A stretch of DNA of 64,000 nt from Azadirachta indica (GCA_022749755.1 CM040453.1:9991368-10055367), one strand, 5' to 3'. Shown: positions 12,071 through 25,488, counted from the stretch's first letter. The notes: a model not told the origin generated them from the sequence alone. Program-made: numbers and translations.

Positions 12071-12669
12071 TTTAAAGCTTTTAACAGTTAAGGGACCCAT
12101 TTTCAATATCTCAATTATTAGAGCGTGGAAAGCGTTTTTTTTTTAATAATTTGAAATCAACATAAATAGTAGGTTTAAAAAATCAAAGCAAAATATTTAT
12201 CTTTAAATTTTCATGTTCAAAAATTTTTATGATATTAGAATAAAGCTTCTATGATTGGTAACCCATGATTTTTGCCATCGTAGATTAAAAGAAACGATTT
12301 TCACTTTTGATTAATTCTTTATTATAATAATTTACTTCATATATTAAAAAACTAGTCTAGAATTTTGTTACAAGAATTATAAATTTGAAACATATTTTAA
12401 ATACGTCTTTTCAAAACTTTTAAGATTTTTCACAAGATTGTTGAATTATTCATATTTTTGGGCTTTTAAAAAATTATTCTATCAATTAAGAGTGTTGAAA
12501 GATTTATCAGTTATGCTAGAATAATTCTGCTTTTTATGTTGCTATGTAATATATATGTTTCACTTCGTTACCTATATGTAAACACATTTGAGAGTACACC
12601 CTTACAATAAATATTTATTAAAACATTTTCACATTTTTACAGTAATCTACAATGATTTACCTATAAACA

Positions 12670-13480
12670 TAAAAAAAAAAAAAAATGGGCAAAGACAGTT
12701 GATTTCAGGACGGTGAGCTTTTTGAAAACGAAAGATTGTGATTCTTTTGGTCTTAGTCTTGCAAATTTCGTTTCAGCCGTTCAGATAATTTGTAATGGAG
12801 GGGTTTAATTTAAAGTACGAAGACGCTTTTAAAATTGTGTAAACGCATTTTTTTTTCTTTTTTAATAATTTGAAATTAGGATTAAATATTATTTTTAATT
12901 ATTAAATTCAATAATTTCTATAATATTAGAATAAAAATTTTATGAACAGTAACTCATATTTATGGTCTTATAAAATAAAATTAAAAGAAACGATTTTCAC
13001 CGTTCATTTTCTATTAAAATAATAAGTAAGTTATTTGATAAATACACTGCCAGGCATATTACCATAAATTAATTTAGAATTTGCTTACAAGAATTATAAA
13101 TTTAAAATATATTTTAAATACATCTTCTTTCTTACTTTTCCAAAAGTTTATAATTAATTTAATTATTGGGGCGAAATAATTTTGTTTCTTGGTTTTTGTC
13201 GGCTGTCATAAATGAGTTTTGGGGATCTTATCAAAATAATTTTATTCACTGATTTTTAAGGATTTTTTTTTTGTCATCTTTAAAGTAAAAAAAGAACAAA
13301 ATAACAATTTATAAAAGGGTGAAAAATATGATCAAAGCGGTACTATTTATCCAAGATAAATGGGTAAAAGTATTAAAAATTCTTTTATAAATTCTTTGGA
13401 TTCACAGAGTTAGCCAAATAATTTTATATGCATAAGGTTAAAAAAAAAAACATCAAGTAAACGATTTTTGAAAAAAAAAA
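12670..13480. repeat. Second orphan leader fragment followed by spacer repeat copy 2
   Basis: Bases 12680-12770 match the leader ('gacagttgatttcaggacgg'). Bases 12765-13470 match the AT-rich spacer of copy 1. There is no coding sequence. Confidence 0.6.
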
Positions 13481-13715
13481 AAAGAAGGGTACAATCTTCT
13501 CTATTATTTTTTAATATTAATTTCTACAACAATTGTGTTCGCAGTAATGCTTGTTGAGAATTCAACACTTATTTGAATAGTCACTTAAGCCTGTACAATT
13601 ACAGAGCATAATATTTTAATATTAGTTAAACATCACATTCTAGAGAATAACAAAGTCTTAATAATGATATAGGCCAAGGCGTCCACAGTTACGACACAAA
13701 AAAAATCTACTTGTA

Positions 13716-13922
13716 TCATGTTTCCTTATTTCTAAATATTCCATAACCAAAGACAGTCACCTCGAGGGGTCCTGCTTCTTCAATCAAAATATTGATACGA
13801 AAAGGAGGGTTGAATTCTTGGGTCATACAGTAGTTCGTAACAGGAAATTCACCGGTCTGGTGGAACCTGACAAAATAAGAAGAATTAAAAACTTTTATAC
13901 CAAAGCATATAGGACAAATCAA
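13716..13922 (-). pseudogene. Possible exon remnant of an RPA1/OB-fold-like nucleic-acid-binding protein
   Basis: The minus-strand frame has a short segment ending FNPPFRINILIEEAGPLEV-TVFG. That pattern resembles the C-terminal OB-fold strands of replication protein A large-subunit-like plant proteins ('..RFNVLIED..G.LEVTVFG'). A plausible acceptor (ttttgtcag) precedes FHQTGEF. The upstream part of the open frame (CPIC..) reads through likely intron. A GC-richer stretch at 14100-14215 may be an earlier exon of the same relic. The family call rests on one short motif, so confidence is low. Confidence 0.3.
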
Positions 13923-14219
13923 TTATAATACATGAGAAAAGAAGAACGAATCAATGCCTCTGGCATTTGAACAAATCAATTATATGAGAAATTCCAAATG
14001 CTCCGGAATTTGGAGTCATGAGAAGAGCATTTGTAATTTCTACAATCCTCAAAACAAAGCCAACATAGATCCATTAAGAGGAAATACGAAACGGCCAAAT
14101 AAAGCAGAGAAAGAAAAATTAGGAAGCACCTGGCGAGGGCAAGCTGCCAGCGGCTTGCGAAGGAGCCCGGCGATCAAATCTATCTTGCGACCAGCTCTGT
14201 TCTGCGATTAAAGTTTCGA

Positions 14220-14480
14220 ACCAAAAAAAAAAAAAAAAATTATATGATTCTTTTTGAAAAAAACATTTGCATCCTTAATATTCTAAAACAGCATTTGATA
14301 TAGTTTAATTTAAATATTTTAGTCCTATTTATTAGGGGCTAATATATAATATACAAGATAATAATACTCAAGTTATTATTATAAAATAAATATATAGATT
14401 ATATTATTATTATTTTTTTTTTCAAAATGACATCGTTTTTGGTTGAGCGTATTAACATTCACAAACTGAATACCTAACTA
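14220..14480. other. AT-rich spacer
   Basis: A poly(A) run at about 14223-14240 and AT-rich sequence. No gene or repeat is recognised apart from the start of the NLR 3'-flank repeat near 14440. Confidence 0.5.
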
Positions 14481-14484
14481 AAGT

Positions 14485-15228
14485 AAATTTGATAAGCAAA
14501 CTAAAGTTTCTTCATAAGCAACAGTAATCTTCTCCAGTTCATTCATTCATAAAAGTTGAAGTCACAATAAAATAAAGCAAATGAAGGTGCAAGAATTAAG
14601 TAGTGAGTATAGAATAATAAAGATGAAAATACAAGGCTCTCTCACCGTCTCTAACATTAACCAGCTGCATGCAATATGAATGTCTGCCAAAATTACAAAA
14701 TGGCCTGAACTTAATTATTCTGGATGCTAGAAGGTAGTTGGAAAATTCTTCATCCATAGAATGTCGCTGACTGATAATAAAGATATTTAATTATCAAATT
14801 TAGTAGGACATTTCAACATAAATAAAATGTATACATAGTTAACATAAGAATCAAAACTTCTAAAATAGATCTTACCGCATTTATTGCCACTACTCGTTAC
14901 ATCTTATTCATCATCCTCTATCTCCACACAGCCTACATAATAAAAGTTTATTAACCGCAAGAATGAAAATGGAAATTTATTTATTCTGATGCTTCCCCAA
15001 AGAAAGCGCAATAATGTTTCAAAAATGGTCGAATGTTTGAAAGTAAAGTGTGTATCTCCAATATATCCACTACCAGTTTTACAGAAAGTCACAAGACACA
15101 CAAAATGGGGTTGGACTGGTAATGAATATATTTAATTATCAAATTTATTAGAAAATTTTAACATAAATAAAATGTGAACATAAGAATCAAAACTTCTCGA
15201 GTAGATCTTACCAAATTACCATTGCCTG
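14485..15228 (-). repeat. 3'-flank modules of NLR-C
   Basis: This contains the 3'-flank repeat (14490-14645; copies at 33655-33805 and about 37355-37500). It also has a second copy (about 14870-15070) of the small acidic-tail exon with its flanks, encoding VEIEDDE after a TAG acceptor. The same roughly 340-base module recurs at 15230-15370, 36750-36905 and 37240-37350. It is probably untranslated sequence or alternative 3' exons. Confidence 0.6.
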
Positions 15229-18200
15229 CTACATCCTTTCATCCTCTGTCTCCACATCTTCGTCATCCTCATCTATGTTTTTTTGCTACAGGAATCAAAA
15301 TAGGAATTTTATTCATTCTTATGCTTTCCTAAAGAAAGCGCAATAACGTTTCAGAAATGGTCGAATTTATAAATTTTCTATTTTATATGTTTAATTTTGT
15401 TTGAAGAAGTCACTCTCTCTGTTTTGTCACACAAAAAATTAAATTAATACGTACCCATTCTTCTTCATGTAGCTCTTGTATGCTTTTATTAAGGTCCCCC
15501 TTCCAAGACCATTCATCACTCCATATGGATTGCTTTACTTTCTGTAACTTGGGTGCGCTCAATTCTCCTCTGCAGAAATTCTTAATCTTAGGACAACTTA
15601 TCACAAAGAATTCTTCCAAAGAAGGGAATTTGAGAGTATAATTGGCAGAACAGAAACTTGTGAGACTTTCTAAATTTGAAAGATTCAACTCCTTCAATTG
15701 GCTAAAAACAATTTCATAGTCTTGTGCTTCAACATCTCCCTCATCTCCTGCCGCACTACTTCCGTTAACATGTCGCACCCATCTATTTCCATTTTTCTTA
15801 GTTGCACCAGGCTCTTTGCTGTCGAGGATGTTACTATTTTTGTCAATTTTTTGCAATTCCATACCTCCAGACTTGATAGATTTCGAAAGGATGTCGAGGA
15901 TGGCACTAAATTAATCAAATTCTCACACCAAAATACTTGTAAATCAACCAAGTGGTCCATATTGGACTCTTCTATCCAAATGTTCTTCAAATCAGAACAC
16001 ACGTCAATATTTGATATATCTATCAGCATCTCATTTTCATCAACCTCAGAAGATGGATTATCTTCATATCCTTTTATCTTGAGCATTTTCATGTTGTGAA
16101 ATCTCTGTAGAAAATCAAGTGATGAAATAACAGTTGACACATCCAACTCGACAAAAAAATAATTAAGATTGCAAATGAGGTCTTCTGGAAACTGCCATAT
16201 CTGTACTATGCCCTTTCCTTTTACAAATAATCTTTCCAACTTAGGCAAAACCTGTAACCAATTAAAATATATTAATAATTAAAGGATAATTTTTTAAAAA
16301 TAAAATTGCTATTATATTAAATATTAATTGTTTAATTTTTTTAAGTGTATAAGTTTTTGTTACTTTAAAATTTAATTTGAAAATTTTTTTAAAAATTTTA
16401 AATTTATTACTTAACGAATTAAAAATTATGCAATGGTTTTTTAACTATAATAACAATTAAAAAATATTTTAGATAATAATATTTTTAATTTTTAATATTT
16501 AAGTCTTTTAAACATTTGTTATTGCTTTGGAAATCAATGTATAAAATTTAGGTTGAAAATTCATATCTATAAAGATTTTTTAAATGAATAAATCAAATAT
16601 CTACATAATATGTTTATTAAATATAAAATAAAATTTAAAAAAAAAGTGTGAAAATATATGATAAAATTTCATAAAATAAAAATAATAACAAAAAATTTGA
16701 TTTATCCACCAATATTTAATTTTATATTTTGATATATTTTCCAACAAATACTAGATTTATTGACTCGTATATGTGTTTAATCACGTTTTTGAATTAATTT
16801 GAAGCAGCCACTACTGTTAGTAAACCAATAAAAAATTTTAAAATATTAATTAGACAATTTTTGTACATATTATTGTGCTATATATGTAGAGAGAGAGAGA
16901 AACACAGACACATATGTACAATTAAGTGAGTGTCATACCTTTTGGGGCAGTCTTTCCTCATTAGATTTGAGAATATTCATCACTATTTCCCATCCGCTAG
17001 TCCCTAACTCCTCTAATTTTGGCCATTCGATGGTATATATTGCTGGGCAAAACATTGTTAAATTTGGCAGCTTATAGAGTTGAAGAGATTTTACCCTTGG
17101 AAACACTAATCTAGTATTTGTTTCTGCTTCTTCTTGATCTGCAACTGAAACAATTTCCTCCAGCCCACATTCACATATATAAAGAATTTCTAGTCGTGAG
17201 AGACTGCTAACAATGGACACTGGAAACAAATTTTTTAAGCTATCACACTCAATAGCGCTCACTGACTCTAGCTGCTCAAAAGACACAAATTTCTTGGGGT
17301 CTCTGTTCCAAATATGCTTCAGATTTGGTAAACCATCAATACTCAAATCTCTCAACTGAGATAATGTTGAACTACATTTATCCTCAGAATTTGCACCTTC
17401 CAAATCAAATATCACTTCTAAAGTCGAGCATTTAGATATTTTAAGATGTTGGAGTTCAACAAAACTTGTAACTGTCGAAAATGAAAATAGACATTGTAAA
17501 CTATTACATTCGATAAGGCTCAAGTCCTCCAATTTTGACAAGGCAACCTGCTCACAAATTAACTTTCTTGTCACAATCTTACAATATTTTACCTTCTATG
17601 AATGAATATAATCTTACAAAATTTAAATTTATAGTTATACAAATATGTATTATTGAAGCAAGTGACATGCAAATAGTACGTCCAAAATCTGAAATTGTGT
17701 AGCAGTATGGCATGTAGTTAATTGAAAATTAAATATAAAATGATAAGCACAATTAAGAACTAAAAGTAATCGACAATATATATATATATATCAGAAATAA
17801 TAAACATGCATTGAGAATATTGGTCTATATGTAGTTTAACAACTATGAATTGTTATTATATATCAGCATCTATTGCCAAGTTAAATTTTGTATTGGTATA
17901 CAATCTATATCATATTTTTTGCATGCATAAGGTTTTATTAGATGCTGTGAGAGGATCCAAGATCACATATGAGAAAGAATAAGAGTCATTACAAAGTTAC
18001 AAGGAAGAGCTTGGAGTGTACATGGGTGTTTATGAGTCAGACACAAGTGAGCTAGATAAAAGATAATTTTTATAAGGACGGGTTTCCGTCAAACCTGTTT
18101 TCTAATTTGCTAACTTTTGAAAAGAAGGGAACTTGTTCTAGGTCATGAGGATAGATAAGTAGTTGTGTTACTTTTGTTAAATTGAAGAAATGGAAAGTTA

Positions 18201-21200
18201 AACTTAAGGGAGGTAAATTCAGACTAAATTATAGATGCCATATAAGTGATAAAAGCCTAAACCTTGAGGGAGGTAAGTGATAATTTCTAATTTACAAATA
18301 TACGAATCGTTATTATATATTGAATTTAAATAAATAGTTAAATTATATTTTTTAATATAAAAAGGTATGTAAATATATAACCTTAATAGTAAATATATCA
18401 CCTTAATAGAGGTTAATAGAAAGTTTAATATATGGACTCCTCATGTGACAAAAATTATGTAAAAAATATGTTAAAGTCAACAGAAGGAAGACAAAATCTA
18501 TATTAAATCAAATTGGATAGACTTTATCACATAAAATTATTTACTTCTCATAATTTTTTTAGGAAATTATTACTTATAAATTGCATTTCGACTCTATTTT
18601 CCTTTAAGAAAAAAGCCCTTCCCAATTTTTAAAAAAAATTAGGTTATGTGAAATTCTTTTTACCAATATTCAATTCATTAATATTTTTAAAATAGATGCA
18701 TCAAGGTACCTTTATCATATATCTATATTTTCAATAAAAAGAAATTTTTTAGAAAGAATATATGAGAAGACAAAATTGAAAGAATTATAGATATATCTAT
18801 GTACCTTTTCGTTGAAAAAAGATAATGGAATTTTTATCAACTCGTATGATCTTGTATTTTTCACCATGAATTCCTTCAATTTTGGACATTTCAATATGTA
18901 TAATCTTTTCAAGGATGGAAATTCAATACAGTTACCTGAAAAGAATTACGCGAGATTTTTAGAATCTTGCATCATTAGAAATTGTGATTGAGGGAACATT
19001 GTATCCTTACCTTTGTCTACCGCACCTGCCATTGTTTCTGTTCCTTCCTGATCTGCAACAAAAGCAATCTCCTCTACCCCACAATTTGCTATATCAAGAC
19101 TTATCAGCTGTGAGAGACTACTAGCAATAGACTTTGGAAAGATATTTTTTAGTACGTCACACCCATCAATGATTATGGTAGTTAGATTCTGAAAAGATAC
19201 AAGTTCTTGAGGGTCCTTATTCCACACATGCCTTAGTTTGGGTAAACCGTGAATATACAATTCACGCAATTGAGATGTTACTACACTGCACAAATCCTCA
19301 TAATTTGCACTTTCCATATCAAATATGACTTCTAAGGCTGAGCATCCCCAGATTTCAACAGTTTGGAGTCGACCAAAGCTTTTAACCGTAAAAGATGAAA
19401 ATAGACATCTTAGACTATTACATTCTGAAAGGCGCAAGTCCACAAGTTTTGGCAACACAACCTGTTTATAAATTAACTTTCTTGTCACAATCTTATAATA
19501 TGTTACCTTTTATAAATGAATATAATCTTACGAAATTTAAATTTATTGTTATACAAATATGTAATTATTGAATACAATTATGCAAGTGACATGCATATAG
19601 TGCGTCCAAAATCTGAAATTGTGTAGCAGTATGGCATACAGTTAATTGAAAATTAAATATAAAATGACAAGCACAATTGAAATCTAGAAGTAATCGACAA
19701 TATAAAAGAAATAATAAACATGCATTAAAAATATTCTTCTGCAAGTATTTTAACAACTATGAATCGTTATTATATATATTACAAATCTATTAAGATATTG
19801 AAGATATGCTCCTTGTAGCCAAATCTTTGGAGTGGTTTTGATAATGAAAATATTTGATGTTACTTCATGGTTTATCTTGATATTGAGATACACACACAGA
19901 GGAAAGAGAAACTTCTTTGTAGCTATAATTGCATTGTAGGTTTTAAGTTAACAATTGAAATATTTTTCAAACAGCTCTAAAAGGGTACCTGTTAAGCTAA
20001 AGGAAGATCAATATCAATCACGAATGAGAAGAATGAGAGTCATTACAAAGTCACAAGGGATAACTTGAAGTGTATATATGTGTGTGTGTGTGTATAAGTT
20101 ATACATATATAGGTGCACTAGATAAAAGATAACTTTTATAAGGATATGCATATGGTTTCTGTAAAATGTTTTTTCTTCTCTATTTTGTTTACTTTTGATA
20201 ATAAGGGAACTTGTTTTAGGTCATAGGGGTAAATAAGTAATTGCATTATTTTTGTTAAACTGCAGAAATGGAAGGTTGACATTAAGGGTGCAGGCAAAAT
20301 TATAGACGCTATATAAGTGATAGAAGCCCAAAGCTATAGGGAGTTAACTGATAATTTCCTTATTTATAAAAGCGTGAATTTTTATCATATCATGATTTAA
20401 ATAAATAGTTAAATTATATATAATTATATATATATATATATATATTATGATGTAAATAGATCAGCTAAGGGAGGTTAATAAGAAGTTTAACGAATTTTTC
20501 ATATGACAAAAACTATATGGAAAATATATTAAAGGCGTACAAATGGCAGACAAAATTTACGTTAATCCACGTTGTATAGACTTTAATTATTATATATAAA
20601 ACGTTTACTTCTCATAATTATTTTCTATAAAATCATTACTTAAAAATGGCATTTTAACTCTATTTTCTTAAGAAAAAGCCTCCTCAATTTAAAAAGATTA
20701 GGTCATGAAATTTTTTAAACTAACATTCAACTCATTACTATTTAATTTAAAAAATAGAAACAAAATCAAGCTACCTACATCACGTGTATACATAGTTTTT
20801 ATGTAACAATCAAAGAAATTTATTAGAAAGAAGGCAAGGGAAAAATAAAACTAAACGGATTATGTACCTTCTCGTTGAAGAAAGGTAATGGAATTTCTTG
20901 CAAGTGGTCTTCACTTGTATTTTTCACCATAAATTGCTTTAATTTCGGACATTCCACTATTATGAATTGTCTCAAGGATGGAAATTTAATACAATCACCT
21001 GGCAAAAATTTTGTGAGATTTTTAAGATCCTACGTCCTCAGAGATTATAATTGAAGGAACACTATATTCCTTACCTTCATCTGTGACAACTATGTCTTCC
21101 AAAGCTTGACAATCTGATATCTCGAGGTATTGGAGTCGATCGAAGTTGTTAGTTTTAGCATATGAGAACAGATATCTTAAATTGTCACAGCGAGATAGTG

Positions 21201-24200
21201 TCAAATTTGTTAAATTTTTAAAGCCAGAAGACAAGGTTGTTCCTTGGTTTTGCCAAATTATTTGAACATCCGTTCCATCTAGTGTCAATTTCTCCAAGCT
21301 TGATAATGCCACCTGTGGAAAAGTTAAACAAGATCCTCTATAATATTATTCTATTTAATAATAACAAACATGTAAGTATATCAACCTAAGAGAGGTTAAT
21401 TGGAACTTTAATGGATTTCTTATTTGACAGAAATTATGTAAAAAACATATTAGAGGCCAACAAATCGAAGACAAAATTTTTCATCAACTCACATTGGTAT
21501 AGACTTTGTCATATAAAATTGTTTACTTACAATTATTCTCCATGAAATCGTTACTTCTAAATTGCATTCAGATTTATAGGTCTCTAAGGTTTTGCCTATT
21601 GACCTAGTTGGTCTCCGAAACTGAGAGCTTTATGGTTGGTTTCTATGTTCACTCAACATTTGATGGTTAAGACAAATAGGTCCATATTGTTTCCAAAGCC
21701 ATAGAGTAAATAATGGCGATGATGCTTTATTGATCCTATTGGATTTTGTTATATGCTTTTATTAATGAAAGTGGAGCACAAATTCTTTGTGGTTTGAAAA
21801 TATTACTTAAAATGAGGAAATGAGAGCCATTCAAAAGTTATGAGAAAACTTGAAGGATGGGTGTTCGTTTGATCATGCATGAAATAGATAAGTGCACTAG
21901 ATTAATATTAATTTTTATAATTAAGGATGGTTTCTGTCAAATGTTATTTTTTTTAAAAAAAAATTGGAAGATAAAATAAGGAAGATAAAGGAAAGATAAA
22001 ATAAAAAGAATTAAAGATGAATAAGTGTGTACCTTCGAGTCTAAGAAAGGTAATGTAATTTCTTCCGAGTGGTTCATAGTTGTTTTTTTCACCATGAATT
22101 GCTTCAATATTGGACATTCTTGTATATACAATTCTTTCAAGGATGGAAATTCAATCCAATCACCTGATAAGAATTTATTAGATTTTTAAGATCTTTCATG
22201 ATTATAAATTATAATTCAGAGAACACAACATCGTTACCTTCGTTTATAACAACTATCTCTTCTAAGGCCTCACAGTTAGATATCTTAAGGTATTTTAGTT
22301 GAATCAAGTTGCTAGGTATAGAAGACATTGTTGCAGCTTGGTATTGCCAAATCATTTGAACGTTTATTCCATCTAGTACCAATTTCTCCAAGTTTGGTAA
22401 TGCAACCTGTAAAAAAGTTAAACAAGATCCTCTATAATATTATTCTATTTAATATCAACAAACATGTTAATATATATAATATAATGAAATCAAATGAGAA
22501 ATAATAACAAAACTATCTAATATGATTAGACTTATGTTGAAGTACCTTTTTGGTGAAAAGTGTATAAGGAACACCAATATCGTCCTCCAAAATAATTTCA
22601 TCTGGTCTTTGTTGTGATGTAGAAGGTGTCTTCAATTTAGAGTAGATGCTTCTAAATTGGGGAAGAAAATTGAGTTTAAGTGAACGTAATTGACAGAATT
22701 TGATGTTATCAATCACTTCACTGTTATAATTGAATCCATCTCCTCTTTCAACTACAAAAACATCTTTCATATTCTTGCAATAAGTCAAGTCAATTGACTC
22801 AACCAGCTGTAGCCTTCTAGCAATGGAGAGTGAAAATATATTTTCTAACTTATGACACCCTTCCACCTTTATCTTTCTTAATTGGCTAAAAGACGACTCT
22901 GCTGTAATTTGAACACGACAGATTACCTCCAGGTTAACTAAATTTCTAATTAGTAGTGACTCTAAGATGGGAAAAACATTAGGAGTGACACGCTCCATCA
23001 AGTCAACAATACACAAAAGGTTGTCATTATCTTGAACCTGAAGATGCTTCAATTGTGGAAAACCATCTCTATCTAATTCATAAAGAACACTCTTCATGTG
23101 TTGCAATCCAATTAGACAAAGGTCTTCGATTCCCTTCAATTGCATGATATGTCCGTCGTTTAAGCAAATGTTGGTATTGGTGAGTGACAGTTTGAATTTT
23201 CTAGAAGTGTTAGGTGTTTTAAAACTGTACATATCGTACAAGCTTCCTATTGCTATTTTGTACCTTTCCAATGTTCTGAAGGACAAGTCTCCTGGTAGAG
23301 TATTAGCATCGCAGATTTTTAATTCTAAACATGTAAGTTTAGCCAAATGCTTCAACTCACTAAGACTAGCATTTTCCCTTGCATTGTCTAGCCCTTCCTT
23401 CTCCCATTCAAACTTATCCATATATAGTTCTTCTAAACTAGATAAACTTGATATAACATTTGGTGGAATAACCTCGACATAAGTATGCCTCAAATCAAGC
23501 GACTTTAGCCGAATCAAGCGACGGACTTCAGCTGACAAGCGCTTAATTTTAGAATTCCTTAAAGAAAGGATCTCTAAGTTCTTCAACTCTCCTAGAATAG
23601 CCACGTCATCCAGTTGGCAATTGTACAAACCTAATGCTTGAAGGTTTGATAGAAAACAAATTGATTCAGGTAGTGATGATAAATCCATGTTAGCCAAGAC
23701 TAAAACTTTGAGCTGTGTCATTCTTGTGAAAAATTTGTTGTGAATATTCAAAGAAGAAAATGAAACTGAAAAGAAATCTGGATCTGTCGCAGAAATAGAG
23801 AGAAGCTTCAACTGCTGACATTCCAATACAGGAGGAAGCTCACCCGTCTTAACATCTTTTAGGACAATTGAATGGTAAGCATTTAGTGTACTCTGATCTG
23901 GCCATTTAAATTCAGCATCCTGTTCGTTTGTAAATGCATGTCCATCTGCAATTGATTTAACAACATCACGCACAACATCATGCATGGAGAAATCATGACG
24001 TGTAGCATTGCCATCGAGTAATAAACAAGAATCTTTGAGTTGTTGGACCAACGTTTCTACTCGTGCATGCCTCCCTTCCATCACCTTCTCCTTGATATCA
24101 TCAAATAAACCCATACTCATCCCATACATCAATAATTCATCGGTGGATGTCAGGTTGGCATATCGTATTAGCAGAAGGGTTTTCTGTAGTATTTCATTTT

Positions 24201-25488
24201 CTAAATATTTGTAACTTAGCTCTATGCTTGCATGTATGTCCCGAACATCCTTCGAAGAAGACATTCCCATCTGTTGCAAAAAGTCTTTCCACCTAAATAA
24301 TGGCTTATTGCTCAATGCCCTTGCCACAGTTACAATGAGAATGGGCAAATGGGCACATTTTTTTGCCACTTTTTTTGCTACAGACTCCAATTCTCTGTCC
24401 GTAGTGTAATCACGACCTGAAATTTTTTCGAACATATTCCAAACCTCTGCATCATTTAAAAAGCCAACCAGGAAATTGCACTGAGAATCCATCTTGCTTG
24501 ATAGTACATCAACATCTCTTGCCGTTAGCAATATTTTACATCCTTTAGCTTCATCTTTACAAGGAATACCTATTGCTCGCAAATCAAGACGGTCCCAAAT
24601 ATTATCTAAAATTATAAGAATGCTCTTCTCTTGCTTCAATCGTTCACATAGCTTTGTTGCTCTGTTTGACTCACTCTCCTGTTCAGATAATTGTAGATCT
24701 AATAATCTTTCTCCAATTCGTCTTTGAATTTGCATTTTATCTGGTTTCTCCGTTACCTCGAGAAAAATGACAGAATCAAAGAATTTGTTTGTCTCCGGAT
24801 GGTTAGCGACCGCCTTGGCTAGCGTGGTCTTACCAATGCCACCCATCCCGTAAATCCCAACTATGTTGACATGGGGGTCCTTTAACGAGCTAATTACCTC
24901 CGTCAAAAGGGATGCCCGTGATTCAAAGGCCTCGTAGTCTTTGATAGATAACTGTGGATCCTTCAAAATGACAGGGTGGGAAATTTGATCGAATACCCAA
25001 GCATCCAGGTGCGTCACAACAACCTGTCGATGCATCACAGCTTCCTTGCCAAGTTGATAGCGCGTCGTCAAACCAGGAGACAACCCCTTGAACCATCGGT
25101 TCTTTGCTGCAGTCTGCTCATCTTCTCCAACATTCCCAGCTGCCTCGTCTTCATCTTCTCTAGTTCTCCCTGCTGCTGCTGAGTCGCTGGGTATGACCTT
25201 CTTCCTCGCTCTCTCCAGCAAGTCTTGAGCACTCTTTTCAATCTCTTCCGCTCTCTCCAGCCACTTCTGAACATTCTCTTCAATCTCCTCTACATTTCTT
25301 TTAGCTGCGTCAACCTGCTGCTGGATACTCGTTCTCTTATTCTTCAGCTTCTCGACTTCTGCCTCCAGCTTCTCAAAGTTGCTTTTGTACTTGCAAAAAT
25401 AACCAATTCGGCGTCCTGCACATGGAGCCGAACACTTGGCAACACACTTGACAACTTCTATAGCAATACTAACAATGGTATCCACCAT
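15229..25488 (-). CDS. NLR-C: CC-NB-ARC-LRR resistance protein, ten exons, frameshift in the last large exon
   Basis: Likely intracellular immune receptor of the RPS2/RPS5-like CNL class. Exons by splice sites: 25488-22546, 22406-22238, 22163-22033, 21312-21075, 20998-20868, 19461-19011, 18935-18805, 17547-16939, 16251-15455 and 15285-15229. Exon 1 gives 981 residues. It has a coiled coil (about 30-95), P-loop GMGGIGKTT (214-222), kinase-2 LIILDNIW (291-298), HLPILI in the GLPL position (380-385) and MHDV (502-505), then LRRs. Exons 2-9 are irregular LRRs typical of this family. Each exon pair has a length divisible by three. Exon 9 has two extra bases relative to NLR-D near 15745-15765, so translation should stop at 15694-15696. 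That would give about 1786 residues and lose the last LRRs and the acidic tail. It is a functional candidate with doubt about the C terminus. Confidence 0.85.
15745..15765 (-). other. Frameshift in exon 9 of NLR-C
   Basis: After MLTEVV, NLR-D continues GADEGDNEAKGYEIVF. NLR-C has 37 bases where NLR-D has 35 and reads RQEMREML to a stop at 15694. The other frame of NLR-C carries GDEGDVEAQDYEIVF and stays open to the exon end. Confidence 0.8.
16252..16938 (-). other. Intron 8 of NLR-C
   Basis: AT-rich intron between the two longest LRR exons. A GA run lies at about 16890-16902. I see nothing coding. Confidence 0.6.
17548..18804 (-). other. Intron 7 of NLR-C
   Basis: The stretch 17580-17830 is repeated in intron 5 (19490-19760), and 17990-18520 is repeated at about 20030-20540. 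So the introns were copied together with the LRR exon pairs. Confidence 0.65.
19462..20867 (-). other. Intron 5 of NLR-C
   Basis: A diverged copy of intron 7, with a (TG)n run at about 20080-20093 and a (TA)n run at about 20425-20445. No coding sequence. Confidence 0.65.
21313..22032 (-). other. Intron 3 of NLR-C
   Basis: It includes sequence shared with the NLR-B intron at 6150-6490 and the NLR-D intron at 40270-40610, such as 'gaggtttat.gttgattt' and 'tttgatggt'. No coding sequence. Confidence 0.6.

Noticed and set aside
13954..14211. An 85-codon plus-strand gene
   Set aside because: Low-complexity basic sequence with no domain. The minus strand offers a better, though weak, explanation.
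18219..19756. Short frames in NLR-C introns
   Set aside because: They are AT-rich intron sequence or read past exon donors. Splice sites and paralogues define the true exons.
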